A stretch of DNA of 64,000 nt from NCBI RefSeq assembly GCF_015163075.1, contig NZ_JADDXU010000011.1:248001-312000 (forward strand), in the 5' to 3' direction. The DNA is from Streptomyces justiciae (GTDB lineage: Bacteria; Actinomycetota; Actinomycetes; Streptomycetales; Streptomycetaceae). Below the pieces are notes generated by a model. The model was not told the origin of the DNA and searched no databases. It saw nothing but the letters and a program-made list of their open reading frames with translations. The translations under genes were made by a program, and so were the position numbers. Positions 6,976 to 15,770 of the stretch are shown piece after piece. Position 1 is the first letter of the stretch, and every line of letters starts with the position of its first letter.

Positions 6976-8748
6976 TCAGGCCACCTGCCCGCTGTGCAGT
7001 GCCGTGTACGCGCCGCCCCGGCGCAGGAGTTCCTCGTGCGTGCCGATCTCCTGGATGCGGCCGTCGCCCATCACCACGATCCGGTCCGCGCCGCGCACGG
7101 TGGACAGCCGGTGGGCCACCACGAAGGTGGTGCGGCCGTGCAGGAGCCGGGCGAGGGCTTCCTGGACCAGGGCCTCCGAGCGGGTGTCCAGCGCCGAGGT
7201 GGCCTCGTCGAGGACGAGGACCCGGGGGTCCCGGATGAGGGCGCGGGCGATCGCGAGGCGCTGGCGCTGGCCGCCGGAGAGCCGGGCCCCGCGCTCGCCG
7301 ACGACGGTGTCCAGGCCCTGCGGCAGCCGGTCGACGAACTCCAGCGCGTTGGCGTCCCGCAGGGCCGCCCGCACCGTCTCCTCGTCGGCCTCGTCCTCCA
7401 TCCCGTAGGCGACGTTCTCCCGGATCGTGCCGTCGAACAGGATCGACTCCTGCGGCACCACCGACACGAACCGCCGGTACGTGCGCAGGTCGAGGTCGTT
7501 CATGTCGGTGCCGTCGAGCAGCAGCCGGCCCGAGGTCGGGCGGATGAAGCCGATGACCAGGTTGAGGACGGTGGACTTGCCCGCGCCGGACGCGCCGACG
7601 AGGGCGATGGTCTCCCCGGGCCGCACGGAGAGGGTGAAGTCGTGCACGGCGGGCCGCTCCCCGTCCCCGTACACATGGCCGACCTGCTCGAAGGCGACGG
7701 CCCCGCGGACCTCTCCGACCTCGGACTTGCCCGCGTTGTCCTCCAGTTCGGGCGCCTGGAGCACCTCGCCCACCGAACGCACCGACTCCAGGCCCTTGGT
7801 GATGACCGGGGCGAGCCCCGCCAGCGTCGTCGTGGAGTTGGTCAGGGTGGTCAGGAACGCGCTGAGCATCACCACGTCACCGGGGGTGACGCCCCAGACG
7901 TCGTAGTACGACACCAGCGCGGCGCCCGCGAGGACGAGCACGCCGACGACGTTGAGCACCACCCAGGCCAGCGAGCCGAAGCGGCCGTTGACGAGGTCGA
8001 GGCGGTTGCCGGAGGTGAGCAGGCGGTGCAGGGTGCCGTCCATGCGGCGCAGCGCCTTGCGCTCCAGACCGTGGGCGCGGGTGACGGGGATCAGGCGGGT
8101 CATCTCGGTGACGCGGGACGACAGGGTCTCGACCTCGTGCCGGAAGTGCTCGTTGTGGGTGCGCAGCCGGGCCCTGAGGCGGGCCACGACGAGCGCGGCG
8201 GCGGGGACGACGACCAGGAACACCGGCAGGAACTCCGGGGTGCGGATGCCGATGATGACGAGCCCGCCGATGAGCACGGTGCCCGCACCGAGACCGGTCT
8301 CGGCGGTCTGCTGCACCATCTGCTCGACGGTCTCGACGTCCCGGACGACCTTGGCCTGGAGGACGCCGGCGCTGACCCGGGAGTGGTAGCCGATGGACAG
8401 CTGCTGCATGCGGGTGCACAGCGCGGACCGCAGCGAGGTGCCCATGCGGCGCACGCTGCCGTACAGCAGGCGGACGTACAGCACGTGCAACGGGTAGTTG
8501 ACCAGCAGGATCAGCATGATGATCCCGGTGCTCAGCCAGAGGTCGCCGATCGGTCCGTGCTGGACGACCGTGTCGATGATGGACGCGGTGATCAGCGGCA
8601 GCAGCCAGATGGGGCTGTGCTTGACCGTGAAGATGCCGACCGCCGAGGCGAGGCGGCGACGGTCGGCACGGAACAGGTAGGCGAGGGTGCGGATGGGGTG
8701 CTCGCCCCGGTAGCGGTGGTCGAGCGGTCTCTCCAACGGCGAGGCCAT
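6976..8748 (-). CDS. ABC exporter, fused membrane and ATPase domains
   Basis: 590 residues; ATG 8748 has GGAAGGA upstream. Residues ~20-310 form an exporter-type six-helix domain (SPIWLLPLITASIIDTVV; LWLSTGIIMLILLVNYPLHV). Residues ~350-585 form the nucleotide-binding domain: Walker A GASGAGKST, Q-loop SVVPQESILFDGT, signature LSGGQRQRLAIARAL, Walker B VLVLDEATSALD and the H-loop VVAHRLSTV. All catalytic residues are intact. It is a half-transporter that should act as a homodimer; substrate (lipid, drug or peptide) unknown. A LacI-type operator-like site lies about 65 nt upstream of the start. Confidence 0.9.
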   Translation of the reverse strand: MASPLERPLDHRYRGEHPIRTLAYLFRADRRRLASAVGIFTVKHSPIWLLPLITASIIDTVVQHGPIGDLWLSTGIIMLILLVNYPLHVLYVRLLYGSVRRMGTSLRSALCTRMQQLSIGYHSRVSAGVLQAKVVRDVETVEQMVQQTAETGLGAGTVLIGGLVIIGIRTPEFLPVFLVVVPAAALVVARLRARLRTHNEHFRHEVETLSSRVTEMTRLIPVTRAHGLERKALRRMDGTLHRLLTSGNRLDLVNGRFGSLAWVVLNVVGVLVLAGAALVSYYDVWGVTPGDVVMLSAFLTTLTNSTTTLAGLAPVITKGLESVRSVGEVLQAPELEDNAGKSEVGEVRGAVAFEQVGHVYGDGERPAVHDFTLSVRPGETIALVGASGAGKSTVLNLVIGFIRPTSGRLLLDGTDMNDLDLRTYRRFVSVVPQESILFDGTIRENVAYGMEDEADEETVRAALRDANALEFVDRLPQGLDTVVGERGARLSGGQRQRLAIARALIRDPRVLVLDEATSALDTRSEALVQEALARLLHGRTTFVVAHRLSTVRGADRIVVMGDGRIQEIGTHEELLRRGGAYTALHSGQVA

Positions 8749-8811
8749 TGGTGGTGGTCCTTCCCAGGGTTCGGGTGGTCGGGCAGGCACTCCATCAGAG
8801 CCCGCCCGACT

Positions 8812-8830
8812 GGGCAAGCGCTTTCTGCCC
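8812..8830 (-). promoter_or_regulatory. LacI-type operator-like palindrome before the ABC exporter
   Basis: GGGCA-N9-TGCCC encloses AGCGCT; the 12-mer CAAGCGCTTTCT (8815-8826) recurs in inverted orientation at 38671-38682 before a sugar-transport operon. The AAGCGCTT-like core is typical of LacI-family operators. No LacI regulator is adjacent. Confidence 0.35.
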
Positions 8831-8843
8831 CTGCTTCCTGGGG

Positions 8844-9701
8844 CTACACCTGGTCGAGAGCGGCAATCTCCGCGGCGCTCAGGGTGAGTTCGGCCGCGGC
8901 GAGCGAGTCGAGGATGGTCTCGGGCCGGCTGGACCCCGGGATCGGGACCACGACCGGCGACTTGGCGAGCATCCAGGCCAGGCACACCCGCTGCGGGCTC
9001 ACCCCGTGCGCCTCGGCGATGCGGGCGAACGGCGCGTAGGCGGAGCCGAGTTCACGCGCCCGGGAGATACCGCCGAGCGGGCTCCAGGGCAGGAACGCGA
9101 CGCCGAGTTCGTCGCACAGCTCCAGCTCCGGCTCGCTGGAGCGGAAGGCCGGGGAGAACTGGTTCTGCACGGAGACGAGCCGTCCCTCGAGGATGTCGTT
9201 CGCCTGCCGGATCTGCTCCGGGTTCGCGTTGGAGATCCCCGCCATCCGGATCTTGCCCTCGTCCAGCAACTCCCGCACGGCACCGACGGAGTCGGCGTAC
9301 GGCACCCGCGGGTCGGGGCGGTGGAACTGGTAGAGCCCGATGGCCTCGACGCCGAGCCGGCGCAGCGACGCCTCGCAGGCCTCCTTCAGGTGCTCCGGGC
9401 GGCCGTCGAGGGTCCAACTGCCGTCGCCGGGGCGCAGATGGCCGCCCTTGGTGGCGACGAGGACGTCCCCGCCCCGGTCGTGGGAGGCGAGGGCCTTGGC
9501 GATCAGGCTCTCGTTGTGGCCGACCTCGTCGGCGTGCAGGTGGTAGGCGTCGGCGGTGTCGATGAGCGTCACGCCCGCGTCGAGGGCGGCGTGCAGGGTG
9601 GCGAGGGAACGCGCCTCGTCCGGGCGTCCCTCGATGGACATGGGCATTCCGCCCAGGCCGATGGCGCTGACCTCGACGTCACCGATGCGTCGCGTGTGCA
9701 T
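8844..9701 (-). CDS. Aldo/keto reductase
   Basis: 285 residues starting MHTRRIGDVEVSAIGLGGMP. Aldo/keto reductase hallmarks are present: GVTLIDTADAYHLHADEVGHNE (active-site Asp and Tyr), ATKGGHLRPGDG (Lys), YQFHRPDP (His), and the NADPH-binding C-terminal part IPGSSRPETILDSLAAAELTLS. It is a TIM-barrel NADPH-dependent oxidoreductase acting on an unknown carbonyl. The gene is divergent from the Gfo/Idh/MocA gene at 9970 with a 268-bp intergenic region, so a shared regulatory region is possible. Confidence 0.9.
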   Translation of the reverse strand: MHTRRIGDVEVSAIGLGGMPMSIEGRPDEARSLATLHAALDAGVTLIDTADAYHLHADEVGHNESLIAKALASHDRGGDVLVATKGGHLRPGDGSWTLDGRPEHLKEACEASLRRLGVEAIGLYQFHRPDPRVPYADSVGAVRELLDEGKIRMAGISNANPEQIRQANDILEGRLVSVQNQFSPAFRSSEPELELCDELGVAFLPWSPLGGISRARELGSAYAPFARIAEAHGVSPQRVCLAWMLAKSPVVVPIPGSSRPETILDSLAAAELTLSAAEIAALDQV

Positions 9702-9969
9702 GGGGTGTGACCTCTCTGCGGCTGCCGTACGGGTGCGGGTGTCCGGTGGGTCGACAGGCGGACGCCGGGCCGGACACGCGTCTCAGCCTGAACCGGTCCG
9801 GGCCCGCAGGTCCAATAGAAGAAAGAGAACGCATTCAGCACTGCGGGGACTGAATTGCGCGGCACGTCGACCGGTGTGCGACCCGTCTCCCCGATCCGCT
9901 TGCGCGGGCTTCGGGTGCGTGTGGCACGCTCGCCCTCGACCAGCGACGACGGTTGAGAGAGGCGGCGGC

Positions 9970-10857
9970 ATGCGCATCGGACTGCTCGGCACCGGCCCAT
10001 GGGCCGAGGGGGCGCACGCGCCCGCCCTGAGCGAGCACACGGAACTGGACTTCGCCGGGGTGTGGGGCCGCCGCCCGGACGCCGCGAAGGAGTTGGCGGG
10101 CCGGTTCGGCACCCGGGCCTACGACGACGTCGACGCGCTCTTCGCCGACGTGGACGCCGTCGCGGTGGCGCTGCCGCCGGGGGTGCAGGCCGAGCTGGCG
10201 GTACGGGCCGCGCGGGCCGGCTGCCATCTGCTGCTGGACAAGCCGCTCGCGCCGACGGTCGAGCAGGGCCGGGCCGTGGTGGACGCGGTGCGGGAGGCCG
10301 GGGTCGCCTCAGTCGTGTTCTTCACGACCCGCTTCCAGGCCGTGACCGAGGCGTGGATCACCGAACAGGCCGCCGTGGAGGGCTGGTTCACCGCGCGCGC
10401 CGAATGGCTGGGCGCGGTGTTCACCACCGACAGCCCCTTCGGGGCGTCGCCGTGGCGGCGCGAGATGGGCGCGCTGTGGGACGTGGGCCCGCACGCGCTG
10501 TCGGTGCTGCTGCCGGTCCTCGGCGACGTACGGCGGGTGGCGGCGGCCGCGCACGGTCCCGCGGACACCGTGCACCTCGTCCTCGAACACACCGGTGGCG
10601 CGTCGAGCACGCTCACCCTGAGCCTGACGGCGCCGCCCGCGGCGGCGGGCGCGGCCGTGGAACTGCGCGGCGAGGCGGGGGCGACCCTGCTGCCGCGCAG
10701 CCCGGAGGGCGCGGTGCCGGCCCTGATCCGCGCGGCGGACGCCCTGCTCGACGCGGCCCGCACCGGCAGACCACACCCGTGCGACGCCGCGTTCGGATTG
10801 CGGGTCACGGAGATCCTGGCCAGGGCCGAGAGCCTGCTGGGCGACGAACGCGACTGA
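9970..10857 (+). CDS. Gfo/Idh/MocA-family oxidoreductase
   Basis: 295 residues; the start MRIGLLGTGPWAEGAHAPAL places the Rossmann glycine motif GxGxxA at the N-terminus, as in the family, and a GAGAGAGG-like ribosome site is close. Further motifs: DVDAVAVALPPGVQAELAV, the catalytic-lysine EKP equivalent as LLLDKPLAPTVEQG, and a C-terminal alpha/beta domain with WDVGPHALSVLLPVLG (the GxHxxD-like region, here GPHAL). NAD(P)-dependent dehydrogenase for an unidentified sugar or polyol. It is divergent from the aldo/keto reductase gene. A repeat block starts ~75 nt after its stop. Confidence 0.87.
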   Translation: MRIGLLGTGPWAEGAHAPALSEHTELDFAGVWGRRPDAAKELAGRFGTRAYDDVDALFADVDAVAVALPPGVQAELAVRAARAGCHLLLDKPLAPTVEQGRAVVDAVREAGVASVVFFTTRFQAVTEAWITEQAAVEGWFTARAEWLGAVFTTDSPFGASPWRREMGALWDVGPHALSVLLPVLGDVRRVAAAAHGPADTVHLVLEHTGGASSTLTLSLTAPPAAAGAAVELRGEAGATLLPRSPEGAVPALIRAADALLDAARTGRPHPCDAAFGLRVTEILARAESLLGDERD

Positions 10858-10901
10858 CACGCGCGGCGGTTGACGGCCGAGGGACGGCTGGGGCGCATGG
10901 C

Positions 10902-10916
10902 ACGGCCTACGGCCGT
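10902..10916 (+). terminator. Small hairpin after the oxidoreductase gene
   Basis: ACGGCC-TAC-GGCCGT forms a perfect 6-bp stem with a three-base loop 45 nt after the stop codon, so a weak terminator is plausible. There is no T-run. Confidence 0.3.
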
Positions 10917-10933
10917 CCCGGCACGACACTCAC

Positions 10934-11494
10934 GCCGCGGCTGAGGCTTCGTGCCGCGTGGGGCGGCCATGCCGCAGACGCTGCTCGCATGGCGGCCGAC
11001 GGTCCAGCCGCGGCTCAGCATCGAGTCGCGGCCCGCAGCCAGCCCGCGGATGGCACCCAAACCCCGGCCAACGCCCCGGCCGCAGCTGAGGCAGCTTGCC
11101 GCGTGAGGCGGCCGTGCCACGGGCGACGCTCGGGGGGCGGCCGACAGTCCAGCCGCGGCTCGGCATCAAGTCGCCGCTCGCAACCAGCCCGCGGGCGACG
11201 CCCAAACCGCGGCCAACGCCCCGTCATGCCGCGTGAGGCGGTCATGCCGCGGATGCTGCTCGCGTGGCAGCCGACGGTCCAGCCGCGGCTCAGCATCAAG
11301 TCACCGCTCAACAGGCAGACCGCGGACGACGCCCAAACCCCGGCCAACGCCCCGGCCGCGGCTGAGGCATCATGCCGCGTGAGGCGGTCATGCCACGGAC
11401 GACACTCGGGGGCGGCCGACAGTCCAGCCGCGGCTCAGCATCAAGTCGCCGCTCAACAGGCAGACCACGGAGACGCTCAAACCGCGGCCGAGGC
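10934..11494. repeat. Four-copy imperfect tandem repeat block
   Basis: The 637-nt gap between the oxidoreductase gene and the APH-like gene is filled by four copies of a 130-145 bp unit. The marker CCGAC(A/G)GTCCAGCCGCGGCTC occurs at about 10996, 11141, 11271 and 11416, spaced 145, 130 and 145 bp. Each unit also carries GCCGCGTGAGGCGG and a CCCAAAC(C/G)CCGGCCAACGC segment. Short open frames cross the block in several phases, none with a convincing start, so I treat it as non-coding. Copies 2 and 4 resemble each other more than their neighbours, suggesting duplication of a two-unit block. Confidence 0.75.
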
Positions 11495-12457
11495 TCAGGT
11501 CGTGGTCGTCGCCGCGAGGCGTGCCACGGTGGGCGGGTCCGGCAGGGTTGCCAGGGTGTCGATGACCCTGCGGCTCGCGAACTCGCGTTGTTCAGGGGTC
11601 ACTTTCGGGTCGATCGCGCACTCGGCCTGGACGTACACGAAGTTGAGGTCCGTGGCGAAGAGCATCGAGAAGGAGTTGAGGCCCGTGATCCTGGCGGGGC
11701 CTCCGGCGTCCGCGTAGGCGCGGGTGAGGCGCCGGGCGGCCTCGGCGGAGAAGTCGTTGCCGCCCGCCCACACGTAGAGCACGCGGGCGAGTTCGCGTTC
11801 CGCCGAGATGACGCCGGCGTTGTCCCAGTCGATGAGGGTGGGGCCGGCCGGGCCGACCAGGACGTTCGGGGGCTGCATGTCGAGGTGGGAGGTCACCAGG
11901 CCGTCAGGGCCGGACGGCGTGACGTGCCGCGCCAGTTCCGGCATCCGGGTGTCGAGGAACCGGCCCAGCTCCTCCGCCCACTCCACCCCGGCCTGGCGCG
12001 CCTCCTTCAACAGGCGGGCCCAGTCGGCGTCCTGAGGACACTCCTCGTACCAGGCGTTCGGCGTCTCCGTGGCCCCCTCGCCGGCCCGGTGCAGAAGGGC
12101 GAGCGTCCGCCCGCACCAGCTGAGCATCTCCGGGTCGGTGCGGTCGGCCTCGCCGCCGCCGACCCAGTCGTACAACTTGACGTAGGAACCGTCGAGTCGC
12201 GTGACGTGGGAGCCGTCGCGGTTGGGCATGAGACGGGGCGCGGAGATCCCCAGCTCCTCGGCGGCGTCCCGCAGCGCGGCCTCGCGCCGCACCTGCTCCT
12301 CGTCGCAGCCGAAGAGCAGTTCCTTCACCGCCCAGGTGGTGCCGCCACCCGACAGCTTCCAGATCTGCCCCAGCGCCCCACGGGCGACGGGGGTCATGGT
12401 CCACGGTCCGCCGCCGAGTCCGTAGTGGTCGGCGATGGCATCGGCTGCTCGCTGCAC
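11495..12457 (-). CDS. Aminoglycoside phosphotransferase (APH)-fold kinase
   Basis: 320 residues. The APH/choline-kinase fold is clear: ATP-binding TWAVKELLFG (lysine), the catalytic loop SHLDMQPPNVLV (HxDxxxxN) and the metal-binding LIDWDNAG (DxD equivalent of DFG). The protein should transfer phosphate from ATP to a hydroxyl of a small molecule; family membership alone does not imply drug resistance. It is the last of three minus-strand genes (GNAT, small protein, APH) with gaps of 56 and 49 nt, which may form an operon. Its 3' end abuts the repeat block. Confidence 0.82.
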   Translation of the reverse strand: MQRAADAIADHYGLGGGPWTMTPVARGALGQIWKLSGGGTTWAVKELLFGCDEEQVRREAALRDAAEELGISAPRLMPNRDGSHVTRLDGSYVKLYDWVGGGEADRTDPEMLSWCGRTLALLHRAGEGATETPNAWYEECPQDADWARLLKEARQAGVEWAEELGRFLDTRMPELARHVTPSGPDGLVTSHLDMQPPNVLVGPAGPTLIDWDNAGVISAERELARVLYVWAGGNDFSAEAARRLTRAYADAGGPARITGLNSFSMLFATDLNFVYVQAECAIDPKVTPEQREFASRRVIDTLATLPDPPTVARLAATTTT

Positions 12458-12506
12458 AGGGGGTCCTCTCCACGGTCGCGACCATCCAAGATCCCAGGTG
12501 CGGCGG

Positions 12507-12848
12507 CTAGTCGTCGAACGGTTTGTCGCTCCACCGGAACCAGGCCCGGTCGCCCTCGATGTGCAGCAGGAACTCGGGGACCGGGCCGTCCGGCGAGACC
12601 AGCGACACCCGCCGCCGGATCTCGTCGTAGACCCGCTCCCACTCCTCCCAGTGACCGTCGTCGTCCCGTTCGGCCAGGGCGAGTTCCCGCGCGAACAGTT
12701 CTCGTACGACGTCGTAGCCGGGCCCTGCCGTGAAGTGGCCCGACAGCCAGGGGAAGTCGGCGTCGTCGATGTGGATCTCCCCCACCGGCTCGTCGCCGCC
12801 GCGCACCTGCCAGACCTGACTGTCGAACCCCACTTGCGCCTCCGTCAC
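12507..12848 (-). CDS. Unknown acidic protein, 113 residues
   Basis: Starts at GTG 12848. The protein is acidic and aromatic-rich, with VGFDSQVWQVRGG, GEIHIDDADFPWLSGHFTAG and a C-terminal FLLHIEGDRAWFRWS. No hydrophobic segment or known motif. The alternating strand-like pattern suggests a small beta or alpha/beta domain. It sits between the GNAT and APH-like genes in the same direction, so co-expression is likely, but no function follows from this. Confidence 0.6.
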   Translation of the reverse strand: MTEAQVGFDSQVWQVRGGDEPVGEIHIDDADFPWLSGHFTAGPGYDVVRELFARELALAERDDDGHWEEWERVYDEIRRRVSLVSPDGPVPEFLLHIEGDRAWFRWSDKPFDD

Positions 12849-12904
12849 CCGGTGCCGATGCTCCCGCTCACCTTGTCATCCGGCACTGACAGAGGCCGTC
12901 GCGG

Positions 12905-13804
12905 CTACCGCGCGTCCGCCGGGAGATGGAAGTTGACCCGCTCCCGGGTCACGGGATAGCCGGCCTTGGCGAAGTGCGCGGCCATGGGGAAGTTGCCCTG
13001 GTCGGTCGCCGCAACGACGTACTCGGCTCCCTGCTCGACGAGGTAGTGGGTGCACTCGGTCAGCAGGTCGTAGGCGTAGCCATGGCCGCGCTGTTCCGGG
13101 ACGACGCCGATGAAGGCGACGATCGGGGCCTGGTGGTTGCGCGCGGGGATGTGGATGCCGGCCAGCTCGCCGTCCGGTGTGCGGGCGATCTGCCACCACT
13201 CGCGCGGGGAGGGGCACCAGCGGAAGAAGTCCAGTTCCTCCTGGGCCGCTCGGTCGAGGCCGCCTTCCTCGGCGGCCTTAGCGCTGTGCGCGTCGAGGGT
13301 GACGGAGTGGATGCGGCGCAGGGCGTCGAAGAAGACGGCGTCGTCGGGCTCGGGGCCGTACACGAGGCGGCCGGTCCGCTCGGGCAGGCCGCAGTCGGGG
13401 GTCCAGCGGTAGTGGAAGCGCTCGACGAGGAGTTCGTACCCGGCGGCTCGCGCGGCGTCGAAGCGGGCCTCGACTTCGGGGCGTACGGCCGGGTCCTCGC
13501 GCCAGCCGGGCGGCAGGCTGAAGTCGATGTCGACGCGCCAGGGCGCGGTGCGCAGGAGTTCCGCCGCCGCCTCGGTCTCCCCCTCGGCCATGTCGAGGCG
13601 GTCGACGCACAAGGGCTCGGTGTCGTCGGGGCCGCCCCACCAGGCGGCGCGGGCCACGATCCGGCCGTCGCGCAGGGCGATGCGCTGCCAGTCGGGGCGG
13701 TGCCGGGTCAGCGGATGCGCGGCGCGCACGCCGAGGGGGTCGGGAAGCGTGTCGAATTCGTGGGCGGTGCTCTCGTCGAGCGCGCGGATGACCAGATCGG
13801 TCAT
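12905..13804 (-). CDS. GNAT-family N-acetyltransferase
   Basis: 299 residues; ATG 13804 has CCGGAGGAA just upstream. The acetyl-CoA loop is in the C-terminal half: IVAFIGVVPEQRGHGYAYDL (the R/QxxGxG/A motif), followed by ATDQGNFPMAAHFAKAGY, typical of GNAT strand 5 and helix 4. The N-terminal half resembles a degenerate second GNAT domain, common in long Streptomyces members. Substrate unknown. It heads a probable three-gene minus-strand operon. An 18-codon open frame with an excellent ribosome site lies ~40 nt upstream. Confidence 0.82.
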   Translation of the reverse strand: MTDLVIRALDESTAHEFDTLPDPLGVRAAHPLTRHRPDWQRIALRDGRIVARAAWWGGPDDTEPLCVDRLDMAEGETEAAAELLRTAPWRVDIDFSLPPGWREDPAVRPEVEARFDAARAAGYELLVERFHYRWTPDCGLPERTGRLVYGPEPDDAVFFDALRRIHSVTLDAHSAKAAEEGGLDRAAQEELDFFRWCPSPREWWQIARTPDGELAGIHIPARNHQAPIVAFIGVVPEQRGHGYAYDLLTECTHYLVEQGAEYVVAATDQGNFPMAAHFAKAGYPVTRERVNFHLPADAR

Positions 13805-13846
13805 GGGTTCCTCCGGGAACAGGCTGCGTGAAGCGCTCCCGGGAAC

Positions 13847-13903
13847 TCAGACGTGCACGCCCGGGGCAACGGGAAGGGAGCGCTGGATGTGGGTGAACTG
13901 CAC
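13847..13903 (-). CDS. Possible 18-residue leader peptide
   Basis: GTG 13903 is preceded by GGAAGGAGG at ideal spacing and reads MQFTHIQRSLPVAPGVHV before a TGA at 13847-13849. The gene downstream in the same direction is the GNAT acetyltransferase. The strong ribosome site for such a short frame suggests a translated leader, as in attenuation or translational coupling. No run of a single amino acid points to a specific control. Confidence 0.35.
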   Translation of the reverse strand: MQFTHIQRSLPVAPGVHV

Positions 13904-14082
13904 GGCACTCGCCTCCTTCCGTCGGTCCTGGGGCGTGACGGGGACACGTTAGGAGATCCAACGGGGAAGGCGCCAGCGGTTTTTCGGGCCGCTCGGTGTC
14001 CGCCGCACGGTCGCTTCTCGTGTTCATGGCCGAGCGGGGCACTCGGTGACTGTCGGAGAAGTCCAGGCCCGGGAGGGACACC

Positions 14083-14631
14083 ATGAACGTGCCGACACGG
14101 AAGTCTGTGGACGGTCCGGCGCGGCACAGGATGCTGGGCATCTACCTCAACGACCATCTGGCCGGTGCCACGAGCGGTTCGGCGCTCGCCCGCCGCATGG
14201 TCCAGGAGCATCACGCGTCGGCGTACGGCGGCGATCTGGACAAGCTGGCGACGGAGATCGCCCAGGACCGCCAGGCGCTCGCGGGGATGCTGGCGGACCT
14301 CGATGTGCCCGTGCGGCGATACAAGCCGGTCCTCGCCTGGCTGGCGGAGCGGATCGGGCGGGTGAAGCCCAACGGCCGGCTGCTGCGCCGTTCCGGTCTC
14401 GCCGTGCTGGTCGAACTGGAGACCCTGCGGCTGGGCGCCCAGGGCAAGGCGTCACTCTGGCGTGCGCTGCTGCCGGTGTCGGCACTGGAACCGCGCCTCG
14501 ACGCCGATCGGCTCGAACAGCTGCTGCGGAGGGCGGAGCAGCAGGTCAGGACACTGGATTCCCTGCACGCCAGGGCGGTCGTCCAGGTGTTCCGGCTCCA
14601 TCCCCGGCCTACGGCTCGCACGGCGTCCTGA
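14083..14631 (+). CDS. Helical protein of unknown function
   Basis: 182 residues; ATG preceded by GGGAGGGACACC. The sequence is almost all helix: LGIYLNDHLAGATSGSALARR, YGGDLDKLATEIAQDRQALAGM, RSGLAVLVELETLRLGAQGK, LLRRAEQQVRTLDSLHAR. There is no signal peptide or membrane segment. Conserved-looking histidines (EHH, NDH) and acidic residues in a four-helix arrangement recall ferritin-like folds, but no EXXH pattern is complete, so I do not claim that. It is followed by the SpoIIE-type phosphatase gene 62 nt downstream and may be co-transcribed with it. Confidence 0.65.
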   Translation: MNVPTRKSVDGPARHRMLGIYLNDHLAGATSGSALARRMVQEHHASAYGGDLDKLATEIAQDRQALAGMLADLDVPVRRYKPVLAWLAERIGRVKPNGRLLRRSGLAVLVELETLRLGAQGKASLWRALLPVSALEPRLDADRLEQLLRRAEQQVRTLDSLHARAVVQVFRLHPRPTARTAS

Positions 14632-14693
14632 CGACCGCGAGGGCGGCCCAGCCTCGGCGTGCGTCCCACTCCCGTACGGAGGACCGTGGAGGC

Positions 14694-15770
14694 GTGGGTA
14701 CGGAGCGGGAGGTGGAGCAGGGGGGTTGGTTGCGCGGGGCGCCGCCGCCGGGGTGGGTGCGGGTGTTGCCGGTCGCGTTGTTGGCGGGGGTGTGCGCGGC
14801 GACCCTCGCGAGCCCCGAGCCGTTGGACATCGGCTTTCTGCTGGGCGCGATCCCCCCGCTGGCCGTGCTGTCCTACGGCCCCGCCGCGACGGCGGTCCTC
14901 GGCGGCCTCGTCGTGGCCGTCCTGGTCGTCCCGGCGTTCCGGCTCGACGACCCCGGCAACGCCGACCTGCTCACCGTGGGCTTCGTCGCGGCACTGAGCG
15001 TGGGCGTGTCCTTCGTCCGCAGCCACCGTGACGCCCAGCTGGTGACCGAGCGGGCGGTGGCCGAGGCGGCGCAGCGGGCGGTCGTGCCGCCGTTGCCCGC
15101 GCGGGTGGGGCCCGTGGGGTGTGCGGGGCTGTACCGGGCGGCGCAGCGCGGCACGCTCGTCGGCGGCGACTTCTTCGACGTACGGCGGGGGCCGCACGGC
15201 GTGCGGGCCGTGATGGGGGACGTCCAGGGGCACGGGCTGGCGGCCGTCGCCACCGTCGCCTCGCTGCTGGGCGCGTTCCGGGAGGCGGTGCTGGACGAGC
15301 CGGACCCGGAGTCGGTGGCGGCGCGCCTCGACCGCCGCCTCGTGGTGGACTCGGCGGAGGTGCCGCACGCCGAGCTGTTCGCGACCGCCGTACTGCTCGA
15401 CTTCGCCGCCGACGCCCGGTCCGTGCGGATCGTGGTGTGCGGGCATCCGGCACCCGTGCTGCTGCGCGAGGGGCGGGCCGTCGAGCTGGAGGTCACGGCG
15501 GGCGTGCCGCTGGGGCTGGGGCTGGGCGACGCCGGGTCCCCGGCCGGGCTCACCGTGCCGCTGCTGGGCGGTGACCGGCTGTTCCTGGCGTCCGACGGGG
15601 TCACCGAGGCCAGGGGTGCGGGCGGGGTGTTCTATCCGCTCACCGAGCGGCTCACCGGCTTCATGGACCTGGAACCGGCGGTCCTGGTGGAGCGCGTGTG
15701 GCGTGACCTGCTCGGTCACTGCGGAACGGCCGTCGACGACGTGACGATGCTCGTCCTCAGCCCTGCATGA
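14694..15770 (+). CDS. Membrane PP2C/SpoIIE-type serine phosphatase
   Basis: 358 residues from GTG 14694, which has GGAGGACCGTGGAGG upstream. Three or four hydrophobic helices occupy residues ~20-110 (VLPVALLAGVCAATL; LAVLSYGPAATAVLGGLVVAV). The cytoplasmic SpoIIE domain follows: VGGDFFDVRRGPHGVRAVMGDVQ with the metal-binding Asp residues, then GHGLAAVATVASLLGAFREAV, and near the end FLASDGVTEARG and DDVTMLVL. It should dephosphorylate a protein serine, typically an anti-anti-sigma factor, but no partner gene is adjacent. The 3' end overlaps the convergent MMPL gene by 14 bp. Confidence 0.88.
   Translation: MGTEREVEQGGWLRGAPPPGWVRVLPVALLAGVCAATLASPEPLDIGFLLGAIPPLAVLSYGPAATAVLGGLVVAVLVVPAFRLDDPGNADLLTVGFVAALSVGVSFVRSHRDAQLVTERAVAEAAQRAVVPPLPARVGPVGCAGLYRAAQRGTLVGGDFFDVRRGPHGVRAVMGDVQGHGLAAVATVASLLGAFREAVLDEPDPESVAARLDRRLVVDSAEVPHAELFATAVLLDFAADARSVRIVVCGHPAPVLLREGRAVELEVTAGVPLGLGLGDAGSPAGLTVPLLGGDRLFLASDGVTEARGAGGVFYPLTERLTGFMDLEPAVLVERVWRDLLGHCGTAVDDVTMLVLSPA

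Noticed and set aside
10934..11494. CRISPR array or coding gene in the repeat block
   Set aside because: Units are 130-145 bp without short identical direct repeats or unique spacers, and no cas genes are near; crossing open frames lack good starts.
14083..14631. Ferritin-like or DinB metal protein
   Set aside because: Helical pattern is suggestive, but no complete set of metal ligands (EXXH) is present.
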